A DNA stretch of 64,000 nt. It comes from Streptomyces cellulosae (GTDB taxonomy: Bacteria > Actinomycetota > Actinomycetes > Streptomycetales > Streptomycetaceae). Position numbers and translations under genes: made by a program. This document shows, piece after piece, positions 33,161 through 41,159 of this stretch (its first letter is position 1; each line of letters begins with the position of its first letter). The notes under the pieces were generated by a model. That model did no database searches. It had not been told where the DNA came from and saw nothing but the letters and a program-made list of their open reading frames with translations. The DNA lies in the NCBI GenBank assembly GCA_014655195.1, contig BNBH01000001.1, forward strand, positions 186,001-250,000. The letters run 5' to 3'.

Positions 33161-33855
33161 CCACCGTCCCCGAGCTCTCCGCACTGATCCCGTCTCAGCC
33201 CGCACCAGTCGCCGTCCGCTCCGACGACATCCACGTGCGATGGATGATGCCGGAGGGCTTCCACGACCTGCCCATCCACGAGACGGACCACGACCAGGCC
33301 GCGCGGCTCCTGGCAGAGCTGGCGGACAAGGCCCTCCCCGGTGTGTCGGAGGACGACAAGACCGCGTTCGCGGTCATGTGCGCGCTCGGCTTCGACGGGC
33401 TCCGGGCGGCCGGAGCGGAGTACGCCGGTGTCTGTGTGACGGCCGTGGACGGGACGCCTTGCTCCGCCACGGTGTTCGCGACCCTGGTGGACAGCCCAGA
33501 TGCGGCAGACGTCGCCGGCGCAGCACGGAACATCGCATCAAGCCTCCGCCGGGTTGCGGCCGGAGAGGTCTCCGAGATCGAACTCCCCTGCGGCCTCGCC
33601 GTGTCCTGCATCGGTACCCAGCAGCCGCAGCTCCCAGGCGAACTCACCGAGACGGGCGAGAGCCTCCCGTTTCCGACGGCGTTCATCCGCGTCTACGTTC
33701 CCCTCCCCAACGGCACGACTCTGGTCATGGAGATGGGGACACCCACGATGGAGGGCTGGGACCTCTTCTCCACGATGTTCGGCAACACCGTCAGCAGCAT
33801 CCGCCTCTACAACGCCAACGGCTCTGCGCTGATCACCTCCGGGACCACGCCATGA
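33157..33855 (+). CDS. LpqN/PsbP-fold-like protein of the WXG100 operon (first copy)
   Basis: 232 aa, soluble. N-terminal VPELSALIPSQPAPVAVRSDD, then a predicted alpha/beta domain ending PFPTAFIRVYVPLPNGTTLVMEMGTPTMEGWDLFSTMFGNTVSSIRL. The strand-strand-helix end resembles LpqN-like proteins. Start GTG overlaps the previous stop by 4 bp. Similar in layout to the next gene, probably an old duplicate. Confidence 0.7.
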   Translation: MTTVPELSALIPSQPAPVAVRSDDIHVRWMMPEGFHDLPIHETDHDQAARLLAELADKALPGVSEDDKTAFAVMCALGFDGLRAAGAEYAGVCVTAVDGTPCSATVFATLVDSPDAADVAGAARNIASSLRRVAAGEVSEIELPCGLAVSCIGTQQPQLPGELTETGESLPFPTAFIRVYVPLPNGTTLVMEMGTPTMEGWDLFSTMFGNTVSSIRLYNANGSALITSGTTP

Positions 33856-34400
33856 CCACCGCCGAGGCGCCGCCATCGGACTACCGGCTCCTCGTTCCCC
33901 GCGACTGGTTCCGTGTCGACCTCACCCACGAGCGGTGGCGCCGCCAGCTGAAGACGTTCGTCGACAAGCAGTCCGCGGGTAGCGGTGCCTCCGCCGAGGT
34001 CACCCGGCGCATCTGGGGGACGCTGCGGAACACCGCCGAACTCGGGCTAGTACAGAGCGCGTTGGAATTCTTCCTCAAAACCGAATCGCCGGACGGTGCA
34101 GCCGTACCGGCTTCGCTCCTGATCGCGATGGCGCCCTCCCCGCGTGGGCTGGCCCCGCAGGCAGTCGACTTCGCTCACGCCCTGGTACAGCGAGTCGATC
34201 CAGGTACGAGGGTGGATACTGTCGAACTGCCTGCTGGGGAGACGGTCCGCGCGCTCACGGAGACGACCATGGACTTCCATGTCCGCATGCCTGGCGAAGT
34301 CGGTTACCTGCATCTCGCGTTCTCCATGCCGCTGAGCGGCACGGATGGCCCCATGGGCGATCTCTGTGACGCCATAGCGCACTCCCTCCGCTGGGTCTGA
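33852..34400 (+). CDS. LpqN/PsbP-fold-like protein of the WXG100 operon (second copy)
   Basis: 182 aa. Begins PPSDYRLLVPRDWFRVDLTHERWRRQLKTFVDK and ends GYLHLAFSMPLSGTDGPMGDLCDAIAHSLRWV, again the paired strands plus helix typical of LpqN-like domains. ATG overlaps the previous stop (ATGA). Function unknown; such cytosolic proteins in T7-like loci may act as chaperones (compare EspG only in position, not in sequence). Confidence 0.7.
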   Translation: MTTAEAPPSDYRLLVPRDWFRVDLTHERWRRQLKTFVDKQSAGSGASAEVTRRIWGTLRNTAELGLVQSALEFFLKTESPDGAAVPASLLIAMAPSPRGLAPQAVDFAHALVQRVDPGTRVDTVELPAGETVRALTETTMDFHVRMPGEVGYLHLAFSMPLSGTDGPMGDLCDAIAHSLRWV

Positions 34401-34428
34401 CACGAGGACGTGGCGGCCTGATGCTCGA

Positions 34429-34459
34429 GAGGTCGCGCGGTTGCTGACTGTGCGACCTC
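34429..34459 (+). terminator. Weak hairpin after the seven-gene operon
   Basis: GAGGTCGC (34429-34436) with GCGACCTC (34452-34459), 15-base loop, 29 bp after the last gene. Confidence 0.4.
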
Positions 34460-34585
34460 ATCAGCGCCTGGCCCCAGCTCGGGCTCGGCGGTCAGTTCGT
34501 GCGAGTGTTCGACAAATGCGGCCCTATGTAGCCGACGATCACTTTGCCCGTGGTGCCGGCTGTGTCGTCGTAGACGCAACAGAGC

Positions 34586-34621
34586 GGCCCCGAAGGGAAG
34601 CGGCTACTTCCCTTCGGGGCC
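34586..34621. terminator. Perfect 15-bp hairpin, bidirectional terminator
   Basis: GGCCCCGAAGGGAAG and its complement around the loop CGGCTA, between the operon and the kinase-TPR remnant. Confidence 0.8.
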
Positions 34622-34645
34622 TGAGCCGACTGATTGGCGCGGCCC

Positions 34646-35236
34646 CACCGGTGCCCGTCCCCGCCCGGCTGCGCGAGGAGATCAAGGAGGCGTACGCCCA
34701 CTCCGACGCCCTGCTGGAGGAGGAGCGGTTCGCGCAGGCCGCCGAGGTGCTCGGCGAGGTCATCGAACCCGCCGCCCTCGCCCTCGGCTCCGAGAGCAAG
34801 CAGGTCCTGGCGCTGCGCCGCCAGCGAGCGGCCATCCGCCTCCTAGGCGGTGACTACCGGGCCGCCCTGCCCGAGTTCGACGCCCTCACCGACGCCTACA
34901 CCCGTATCGCCGGGCCGACCAGCGAGCAGGCCCGCGCCCAGGCGGCCCGTTGCCGCGCCGAACTCGGCCAGGTCACCGACGCGCTGGCCGCGCTCCAGGC
35001 CGTGCTGAACGTCGTGCGGGCCGTCGGCAGCGACGTGAGCGAGGAGGCCGTGGAGTTGCGGCACAACATCGGGATGCAGTTGCCCGCCCAGGGCCGGACC
35101 GCCGAGGCGCGGCAGATTCTCGAACCGCTCCGCCAGGACCTTGTGCATGGTGTTCGGCCCGGAGGACGAGATGACCGTCGAGATCGCCGAGGCGCTCGTC
35201 GTGATCCGCCTCGACCTCGACGGTTCGGCTTCCTGA
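34646..35236 (+). pseudogene. C-terminal TPR remnant of a Streptomyces Ser/Thr-kinase-type protein, truncated and frameshifted
   Basis: The sequence PARLREEIKEAYAHSDALLEEERF and following helix-turn-helix repeats resemble the C-terminal tetratricopeptide part of large streptomycete serine/threonine kinases. The start and kinase domain are absent; the frame opens in the terminator region. After EPLRQDL (about 35140) the frame shifts: the other frame continues MVFGPEDEMTVEIAEALVVIRLDLDGSAS and stops at 35236. One extra T in CCTTGTGC would explain it. The fragment probably lost its N-terminal part through the island's arrival. Confidence 0.72.
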
Positions 35237-35698
35237 CCCGCTTCCTGCAGAAGCAGCATCGCCAGAACCGTGCTGCTCCGCGGCCGAGGGTTTCGCGACG
35301 GTCACGTCGCCGGACGGTTCAGCGCTCACCGGTGTCGCCGCCAGGCCAGTGGTGCCACCGGCCGTCTTCCGATCCTCTGGCGACAGGTCCACGGCGTCTG
35401 GTCTTCCACTTGCCGTGGGCTTGCCGGTCAAATGTCGGCCTGCCGCCCGGCGCGAGCGTACCTGCGTGCCGTCGGTCGGAGATTCCTTTAGCACGAACAG
35501 CCCCGTCGTGATCAGTGATGCGCGATGTCGCCCCCTCATCACACTTCCCTGGCGGCGCCTGCCTTTATTTGCCTTCTTTTGGGCGCGCAAAACAACCCTC
35601 CCCATATTCGGGCGACAAAACCAGGAATCCCCGCACATATCCAGACCCCCTTCGCTAGTCTTCGCACCTCAGTGTCCAAAAGCTGACAGGAGGGTCCT
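35237..35698. other. Intergenic region, no gene recognised
   Basis: About 460 bp between the kinase remnant and the DUF6232 gene. The last 180 bp are clearly lower in GC than the surroundings. TAGTCT (35656-35661) is a plausible -10, and AGGAGGG (35688-35694) is the ribosome site of the next gene. Open frames here lack a credible protein. Confidence 0.5.
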
Positions 35699-36199
35699 GT
35701 GGCGGCCCAAGTAACCATCAATGAGGGCGTGCTGTGGGTGGGGGGCGAGGCTTATCCTCTGCGTAACATCTCCCACGTCGGCCAGCGCATGGTAGAGGTC
35801 GACAAGGGTGCGGCGTGGAAGGAATTCTTCGTCCGTACCCTCGTCTGGCTGTTCTTCGGTGGCATTTTCGCCGCCATTGTGGACGTCGTAGGCGTCATTC
35901 TTTTCCTCGGCGTCCAGGCCTTTCTGGTGTGGAGGCTGGTCAACGCCCTGCAGAGGCCGCCGGTGTACGGACTCGTCCTCAACACCTCCGGTACTCAGCG
36001 CGAGGCCATCTGGTCCACCCGGCAGGAGGAAATTCACCAGCTGATCCACGAGATCACCAAGGCGATCGGCAACCCCGACATCGCCCAGATGATCATCAAC
36101 GTGGAGCACGCGGTGGGCGGCGACCTCATCAAGCAGTACGGCTCGGGCAGCATCGGCAAGGCACAGCACAGCGGCAGCGGGGGCATCCAGGCGTCATGA
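35699..36199 (+). CDS. DUF6232 family membrane protein with C-terminal QYGSGSIG motif
   Basis: 166 aa. N-terminal strand-rich part (VTINEGVLWVGGEAYPLRNISHVGQRMVEV), two membrane helices at about residues 42-82, a cytoplasmic helical region and a C-terminal tail: DLIKQYGSGSIGKAQHSGSG. DUF6232 proteins are widespread in Streptomyces with unknown function. GTG 35699 with AGGAGGG upstream. Its stop overlaps the next gene (ATGA), and its tail motif recurs at that protein's N-terminus. Confidence 0.85.
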   Translation: MAAQVTINEGVLWVGGEAYPLRNISHVGQRMVEVDKGAAWKEFFVRTLVWLFFGGIFAAIVDVVGVILFLGVQAFLVWRLVNALQRPPVYGLVLNTSGTQREAIWSTRQEEIHQLIHEITKAIGNPDIAQMIINVEHAVGGDLIKQYGSGSIGKAQHSGSGGIQAS

Positions 36200-36528
36200 G
36201 CGGGGACCAGATCCAGCAGTACGGGGCGGGCAGCATCGGCAAGGCCGAGCACACCGGATCCGGGGACATCGTGGCCGGCGGCAAGAACGTCGGCGTGGCG
36301 GAAGCGGGGCCCGCGTTGCAGGCCCTGCTCGCCGAGATCGAGCGGCTGCGGCCGCACTTGGACACCGCGGACCAGGCGGAGGTGGACGCCGCCGCCGGCG
36401 CCATCGCCCAGGAGACCTCCGCGGAACGCCGGCGTTCGCTCGTGCAGCGCATCTCCGGCATCGCCGCCCTCGTCGGCGAGGTGGGCCTGCCGGTCGTCAC
36501 GGCCGCGAAGGCCCTGCTGGCCGGTTGA
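36196..36528 (+). CDS. Small helical protein carrying the N-terminal QYGAGSIG motif
   Basis: 110 aa. Begins with MSG and DQIQQYGAGSIGKAEHTGSG, then DIVAGGKNVGVAEAG, followed by three predicted helices (LQALLAEIERLRPHLDTADQAEVDAAAG...; RRRSLVQRISGIAALVGEVGLPVVTAAKALLAG). The first 22 residues repeat the tail of the DUF6232 partner (15 of 20 identical). Translation is coupled to it (ATGA). Short motifs shared between neighbouring proteins in this position recall bacterial amyloid signalling motifs, but the role is unproven. Confidence 0.78.
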   Translation: MSGDQIQQYGAGSIGKAEHTGSGDIVAGGKNVGVAEAGPALQALLAEIERLRPHLDTADQAEVDAAAGAIAQETSAERRRSLVQRISGIAALVGEVGLPVVTAAKALLAG

Positions 36529-36538
36529 GAGCACCCAG

Positions 36539-36576
36539 GGAAAGACCCCGGACCGGTAACGGTCCGGGGTCTTTCC
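36539..36576 (+). terminator. Terminator after the DUF6232 pair
   Basis: 16-bp perfect stem (GGAAAGACCCCGGACC) with loop GGTAAC, 11 bp after the stop; the right arm ends in TCTTTCC. It could also serve the enoyl-CoA hydratase gene from the other side. Confidence 0.85.
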
Positions 36577-36593
36577 GTACGGACGAAAGGCCG

Positions 36594-37265
36594 TCAGCCC
36601 AGCGGATTCGTCGTGTCCCTCAGCGTCGTCAAGACCTCGGTGTACAGGCGGGACTTGATCGTGCCCAGCGTGTTGCCCGCCTTGCCGGACAGGGACTCGG
36701 CCAGCGCCACCGCCGTCGTACGGACCTCCGCCTCCGGGACCGCCCGGTCCACGATCGACGCCGCCGCCGCGTCCTCACCCCCGTACCGCCGTGCCGTCGT
36801 CATCGCCTCGTGCGCCGTCTGCGGGGTCAGGCGGGCGCGGATGAGGCCGGACATGCCCGGGGTGAACGGGATGTCGATGTCCGCCTCCGGGAGGCACCAG
36901 TAGCCGCGGTCCGCGCGCATCACGCGGAAGTCGTGGGCCAGCGACAGCATCGCCCCGGCCGCGAACGTGTGGCCCTGGAGCGCGGCGACCGTGATCACCG
37001 GCAGCGACAGCATCCGCGCGAACAGTTCGTGCACCGAGACCACGTAGTCGTGGTAGTGGTCCGCGTTGGCGAACAGCCACTCCAGGTCCAGGCCGTTGGA
37101 CCAGAACTTGCCCGTCGCCGCCGTCACCAGGGCGCGCGGGCCCTCCGCCTTCTCCACCTCGTCGAGCGCGGCCCCGACCGCGGCGATCCAGTCGGGGTGG
37201 AAGCGGTTCTCGCCGTCTCCCAGGTCGAGGACGAAGACGTTCTCGTGGCGGTCCAGCGTGGGCAT
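36594..37265 (-). CDS. Enoyl-CoA hydratase/isomerase family protein
   Basis: 223-aa crotonase-fold protein. Oxyanion-hole motifs: GKFWSNGLDLEWL and GHTFAAGAMLSLAHDFRVMRADRGYWCLPEADIDIPFTPGM. The usual pair of catalytic glutamates of enoyl-CoA hydratase is not obvious; the glutamate in LPEADID is at the position of isomerase members, so delta3,delta2-enoyl-CoA isomerase-like activity is possible. Confidence 0.85.
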   Translation of the reverse strand: MPTLDRHENVFVLDLGDGENRFHPDWIAAVGAALDEVEKAEGPRALVTAATGKFWSNGLDLEWLFANADHYHDYVVSVHELFARMLSLPVITVAALQGHTFAAGAMLSLAHDFRVMRADRGYWCLPEADIDIPFTPGMSGLIRARLTPQTAHEAMTTARRYGGEDAAAASIVDRAVPEAEVRTTAVALAESLSGKAGNTLGTIKSRLYTEVLTTLRDTTNPLG

Positions 37266-37354
37266 GGCGGCGCTCCGTTCACCTGTGGCCTACTCGTCAG
37301 TAACTTAAGGGCCGGGCACAGGGAACGCAAGACTCCGGAGCATGCCCGCGTGCG

Positions 37355-37708
37355 TCATGAGTAACTGAAGTCGCCCACCGTCCAGGCGCTGACGTCCTCG
37401 ATCGCCACCCGGTACATGCCGCCCGTCTCCGGGACGCCGACCGTGCCCTGGATGATGCGGGCCACATGGAAGTGGAGGTGGGTGGGCGGGCCTTCCCGCT
37501 TCACCGGGGCGTCGAAGACGGAGGCGAACTCGGCGAGCTGTTCCGAGTCCTTCAGCACCTCCGCGACCCTCTTCCGCCACACGGATTCGGGAGCCAGCCG
37601 GCCGGTGATGACGGCACCACCGGTGACCACGGTCAGAGACATCTGGCTGCTCTGCCCCGATTCCACGCGGGCGGCGATGTCTACGATCAGCTCGTCGGGC
37701 TTCACCAT
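37355..37708 (-). CDS. Conserved hypothetical protein (117 aa)
   Basis: Small alpha/beta protein starting MVKPDELIVDIAARVESGQSSQMSL and with VTGGAVITGRLAPESVW and PPTHLHFHVARIIQG. No membrane segment. Resembles streptomycete hypotheticals seen near gas-vesicle loci, but none is here; I do not assign a function. ATG at 37708; 89 bp downstream lies the enoyl-CoA hydratase on the same strand. Confidence 0.7.
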   Translation of the reverse strand: MVKPDELIVDIAARVESGQSSQMSLTVVTGGAVITGRLAPESVWRKRVAEVLKDSEQLAEFASVFDAPVKREGPPTHLHFHVARIIQGTVGVPETGGMYRVAIEDVSAWTVGDFSYS

Positions 37709-37967
37709 GGGCCGGATTCTATGCGGGGGCGCTCCCCGGCGCGCCGCCCGCTGTCCGGGACACGACCCCCGCACCCCTCTGACCTGCCCGGACAAGGTGA
37801 GAGTTGTCCAGGACAAGCCCTTCCCCGTTGATCCCGGCCGCCGCCGTTCGGCAAGGTCGAGGGTGTCAGCGGGGGATCGGGCCGCGGCGAGGGGGAGACC
37901 GCGGCCCGCACCGCCGCCGCGGGCCCGCGCACACACGGCGCCCGACTGACGCGCCGGGCGTCCGGCC

Positions 37968-38579
37968 TCAGGACACGTCCACGCGTACCGGGTCGCCCAG
38001 CAGCCCGTCGGTGTAGGTCACGTACTTCGGGGTGAAGGTGCCCTTGCCGGTGACGGTGCCGGAGGTGTTCTCGCCCGGGGCGAGGTCCACCGTGTCGATC
38101 TCCTCCTCGTCCACGCCGAGTTCCACCGTGTGCTTGGTGCCGTCGGTGTCGGTGATCGTGAAGTACAGCGGGTTCACGCCCACCTCGTCGTCGCCGTCGT
38201 TGACGACGGTGACCAGCACGCTGGTGTAGTCGCTGCCGTCGGCCAGGATGCTCTTGCTGAACTCCGCGCGCTCCGCGGTGAGCTTCACCGGGCCGCCGCC
38301 GCCCTGCTCGGACGTCTCCCTCGCCCCGGCGGAGGCGCTGACGGAGGACTCGGCGGCCGTGTTCCCGCCGTCGTCGGAGTCGCCGCCGCTCGCCGACAGG
38401 GCGGCGATCAGGACGACGAGGCCGAGGACGCCCACACAGCCGAAGCCCGCGAAGGTGAGGAATCGGCCCCTCCTCGGGGGCGGCGGGGGCGGTGTGCCGT
38501 GGAAGCCGTACCCCGGAGGCTGCGGGTACGGCTGCTGGTTCGGATACGGCTGCTGGTTCGGGTCATTGGGCTGGGTCAC
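37968..38579 (-). CDS. Membrane-anchored DUF4352-type protein
   Basis: 203 aa. Cytoplasmic Pro/Gln/Tyr-rich N-terminus (QPYPNQQPYPQPPGYG), one membrane helix (about residues 40-62), a Ser/Gly linker and an extracellular immunoglobulin-like domain (FSKSILADGSDYTSVLVTVVNDGDDEVGVNPLYFTI...) like DUF4352. This domain layout is common in secreted actinobacterial proteins of unknown role. Divergent from the nucleotidyltransferase-like gene. Confidence 0.8.
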   Translation of the reverse strand: MTQPNDPNQQPYPNQQPYPQPPGYGFHGTPPPPPPRRGRFLTFAGFGCVGVLGLVVLIAALSASGGDSDDGGNTAAESSVSASAGARETSEQGGGGPVKLTAERAEFSKSILADGSDYTSVLVTVVNDGDDEVGVNPLYFTITDTDGTKHTVELGVDEEEIDTVDLAPGENTSGTVTGKGTFTPKYVTYTDGLLGDPVRVDVS

Positions 38580-38707
38580 GGTGCTGCATCCCTCTTACGT
38601 CGTTCGCTTCGTGCGCGTAGGTGACCCACGAGGTATGCGACCAGTTGCCCACTACCGGACGTATTCACCCGATCGTGGTGAAGCGTCCCCGCCGCGATAA
38701 TCGGGGC

Positions 38708-39394
38708 ATGACCTCACCTCATCTCGGCGTGGACGCCGTGCACGAGCGGCTCGCGGGCGATCTGCTCGCCGTCGGGGCGCCGTACGGCCTGGTGCTGGCC
38801 GGCGGGGAGGCCGTACGGGCGCACGGGCTGGTGGACGCCCGGGTCAGCGAGGGGATGGATCTGGCCACCGAGCACCCCGCGGGCATGGCGGAGATCGCCG
38901 GGGCGGTGCGGGCGGGGCTGGAGGAACGCGGGTGGCCCGTCGAGGCGCCGGTGGTCGATCCGCTGGCGGCGCGGCTGGTGGTGGGGGACGAGGAGACCGG
39001 GGTGCGGTGTCGGGTCGACCTGCGCAAGGAGGTGCTGTGGCGGCCGCCGGTGAGCACAGCGGCCGGTCCCGCGCTGTCGCTGGAGGACCTGGTCGGTACG
39101 CGGGTGCGGGCGCTGGCGGACCGGGGGCTGCCGCGTGACCTGGTGGACGTGCACGCGGCCGCGGACCGGTGGAGTCCGGCCGAGTTGGAGGAGCTGGGGC
39201 GCCGGCACGCGCCCGACACCTTCGACCTGGCCGAGCTGCAGTCCCGGCTGACCGGCACGGAGTGGCTCGACGACCGCGAGTTCCGCGCGCACGGGCTGGA
39301 CGCGCCGCAGCTCGAGGAGCTGCGGCGCTGGGCGCTGGCCTGGGCGGACGACATCGCGGAGCGGCTGGTGGAGGGCGGGGCACCCGAGGAGTAG
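38708..39394 (+). CDS. Nucleotidyltransferase of the AbiEii/MenT-like superfamily
   Basis: 228 aa. The N-terminal GLVLAGGEAVRAHGLVDARVSEGMDLATEHP corresponds to the GG-x-A-x-x-x-H-G...D-x-D motif of AbiEii-like enzymes, but the usual D-L-D-L becomes G-M-D-L, so one metal-binding Asp may be missing. The C-terminal helical half (DLVDVHAAADRWSPAELEEL) fits the family. No AbiEi partner is adjacent. Probably a stand-alone chromosomal member rather than an abortive-infection toxin. Confidence 0.78.
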   Translation: MTSPHLGVDAVHERLAGDLLAVGAPYGLVLAGGEAVRAHGLVDARVSEGMDLATEHPAGMAEIAGAVRAGLEERGWPVEAPVVDPLAARLVVGDEETGVRCRVDLRKEVLWRPPVSTAAGPALSLEDLVGTRVRALADRGLPRDLVDVHAAADRWSPAELEELGRRHAPDTFDLAELQSRLTGTEWLDDREFRAHGLDAPQLEELRRWALAWADDIAERLVEGGAPEE

Positions 39395-39483
39395 ACCCGC
39401 GGTCCGCCTCCCCGGCCGGGGAACGGTGCATTCCCGTCAGGGTGCCCGGCCGGGCTCCGGCGGCCGGAGCTAGGGTCGGCCCC

Positions 39484-39993
39484 ATGACGACTACCGAGAA
39501 CAACAGCGCCTCGCCGCTCGCCGTCGAGGTCGGCGCCCTCACCGGCGGTCCGGCCGACCTGTCCCAGTACGCGGGCCGTGCCGTGCTCGTCGTGAACGTG
39601 GCCTCCAAGTGCGGGCTGACACCGCAGTACGAGGGTCTGGAGCGGCTGCACGAGCGGTACGCGGAGCGCGGGTTCACCGTGCTCGGCGTGCCCTGCAACC
39701 AGTTCCTCGGGCAGGAGCCGGGCTCCGCCGAGGAGATCGCGGAGTTCTGCTCGGCGACGTACGGGGTAACGTTCCCGATGACCGAGAAGGTCGAGGTGAA
39801 CGGGGACGGCCGGCACCCGCTGTACGAGCGTCTTGTGGGTTTCGCCGACGCCGAGGGGCACAGCGGGGACATCCGCTGGAACTTCGAGAAGTTCCTCGTC
39901 GGCCGGGACGGCGCCATCGTGGCCCGTTTCTCCCCGCAGACCGAGCCGGAGTCGGCGGAGGTCGTGGCGGCCGTGGAGAAGGCCCTCGGCTGA
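39484..39993 (+). CDS. Glutathione peroxidase family thiol peroxidase
   Basis: 169 aa, reduces peroxides; in streptomycetes likely thioredoxin-dependent. The catalytic Cys is residue 43 in VASKCGLTPQYEGL; the Gln of PCNQFLGQEPG and the Trp/Asn of IRWNFEKFLVGRDG complete the tetrad. CNQF is fully conserved. ATG at 39484. Confidence 0.94.
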   Translation: MTTTENNSASPLAVEVGALTGGPADLSQYAGRAVLVVNVASKCGLTPQYEGLERLHERYAERGFTVLGVPCNQFLGQEPGSAEEIAEFCSATYGVTFPMTEKVEVNGDGRHPLYERLVGFADAEGHSGDIRWNFEKFLVGRDGAIVARFSPQTEPESAEVVAAVEKALG

Positions 39994-40021
39994 GCCCTGG
40001 CCCTACCCGTCGACGTGCCCG

Positions 40022-40045
40022 TTGACCTTGCCCTTGGGTCAAGGG
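40022..40045 (+). promoter_or_regulatory. MerR-type operator/promoter
   Basis: TTGACC-N9-GGTCAA (40022-40042), overlapped by CCCTTG-GGT-CAAGGG (40031-40045): nested dyads starting at a good -35 (TTGACC). This is the usual MerR-family arrangement, and it lies 54-77 bp before the regulator it probably controls. Confidence 0.6.
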
Positions 40046-40098
40046 CGAGGGTCTGCGTCACCGGGCGGACGGACCGCCCGGTGACGGAGAATGTCGAC

Positions 40099-40971
40099 GT
40101 GGACGAGGAACTGCTCTCCATCGGGGCGTTCGCGGCCCGCAGCCGCCTGTCGGCGAAGGCCCTGCGCCTGTACGACCGGCTGGGGCTGCTGGCGCCGGCC
40201 CGGGTCGACGCGGACACCGGCTACCGGTACTACCGGGCGGACCAGGTCGAACAGGCCCGGCTGGTGGCGCTGCTGCGGCAGCTGGACATGCCGCTGGCGC
40301 GGATCGCCGAGGTGGTGGACGCGGGCGACGGGACGGCGCGGGCGCGCCGGCTGGACGCGTACTGGGCCGAGGTCGAGGCGCGCCACGCCTCGCAGCGGAC
40401 GCTCGCCGACTATCTCCGTGGACGGTTGTCGGGGAGGAGCCTCGAGATGTACGGGAAGTTCACGGTGGAGACGGTGGACGTGCCGGAGCAGGTGGTGATC
40501 ACCGAGTCGCGGCACATCCTGGCGGACGAGCTGCCGGCGTGGATCGGCGCGTCGCTGGGACGGCTGGAGGAGGGGGCCCGCGTCTGCGGCGGGGTGTCCG
40601 GGTCGCCGTTCGTCGTCTACCACTCCGAGGTGTCGGTGGAGAGCGACGGGCCGGCGGAGGCGTGCGTGCCGGTCGCCGACGAGGCGGCGGCCCGTGCCTG
40701 GGCCGAGGAGCGGGGCCGGGCGCGCGGGACGACGGTACGGGTGGAGCCGGCGAGGCGGCTGGCCCGCACCCGGATCACCAAGGCGCAGGTCGCGCACCCG
40801 CAGATCCTGGCCGCCTTCGAGGCGGTGGAGGCGTGGATGCGGGAGCAGGGGCTGACGTACGCGGGACCGTGCCGTGAGATCTACTTCGCGGACTGGGACG
40901 CGGCGGGTCCGGAGGACCCGGTGTGCGACGTCGCCTTCCCGGTCGCGGAGGCCGAGTCCACGGCGGTCTGA
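40099..40971 (+). CDS. MerR family regulator with GyrI-like effector domain
   Basis: 290 aa. The N-terminal MerR winged helix (LLSIGAFAARSRLSAKALRLYDRLGLLAPARVDADTGYRYYRADQVEQARLVALLRQLDMPLARIAEVV) is followed by a coiled-coil and a GyrI/effector-binding domain (FTVETVDVPEQVVITESRHI...; REIYFADWDAAGPEDPVCDVAFPV), the BmrR/TipA-like type for organic ligands. GTG 40099 has GGAG upstream; a GTG at 40081 is also possible. The TTGACC dyads upstream suggest autoregulation. Confidence 0.88.
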   Translation: MDEELLSIGAFAARSRLSAKALRLYDRLGLLAPARVDADTGYRYYRADQVEQARLVALLRQLDMPLARIAEVVDAGDGTARARRLDAYWAEVEARHASQRTLADYLRGRLSGRSLEMYGKFTVETVDVPEQVVITESRHILADELPAWIGASLGRLEEGARVCGGVSGSPFVVYHSEVSVESDGPAEACVPVADEAAARAWAEERGRARGTTVRVEPARRLARTRITKAQVAHPQILAAFEAVEAWMREQGLTYAGPCREIYFADWDAAGPEDPVCDVAFPVAEAESTAV

Positions 40972-41159
40972 GGCGACTTCCGCGGTCACGGGGCCGGTCG
41001 CGGGGGTTCGCGGCCGGTCCTGCCTCTTCCGGTGGGGCGGGCCGGGGTTCGGGGCCGTGCGCCGGGAGTGGGGCGCGAGCCGGCCCTCTCGGCAAGGACG
41101 GCGGACTCGTCGAGAGGGCCTGTCGGTGGTGCTGCTGCCTGCGCCGGAGGACGCGGGGA

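Noticed and set aside
34973..35638. Minus-strand gene across the kinase remnant and the following gap
   Set aside because: Its upper half is antisense to the TPR remnant and the rest resembles no protein; no ribosome site.
36594..37265. Degradation pathway around the enoyl-CoA hydratase family gene
   Set aside because: No acyl-CoA dehydrogenase, thiolase or ligase is adjacent; the gene stands alone.
27809..38000. Right-hand attachment site (second copy of the tRNA-Arg 3' end)
   Set aside because: No repeat of GGTTCGAATCC-type sequence was found on reading through this stretch.
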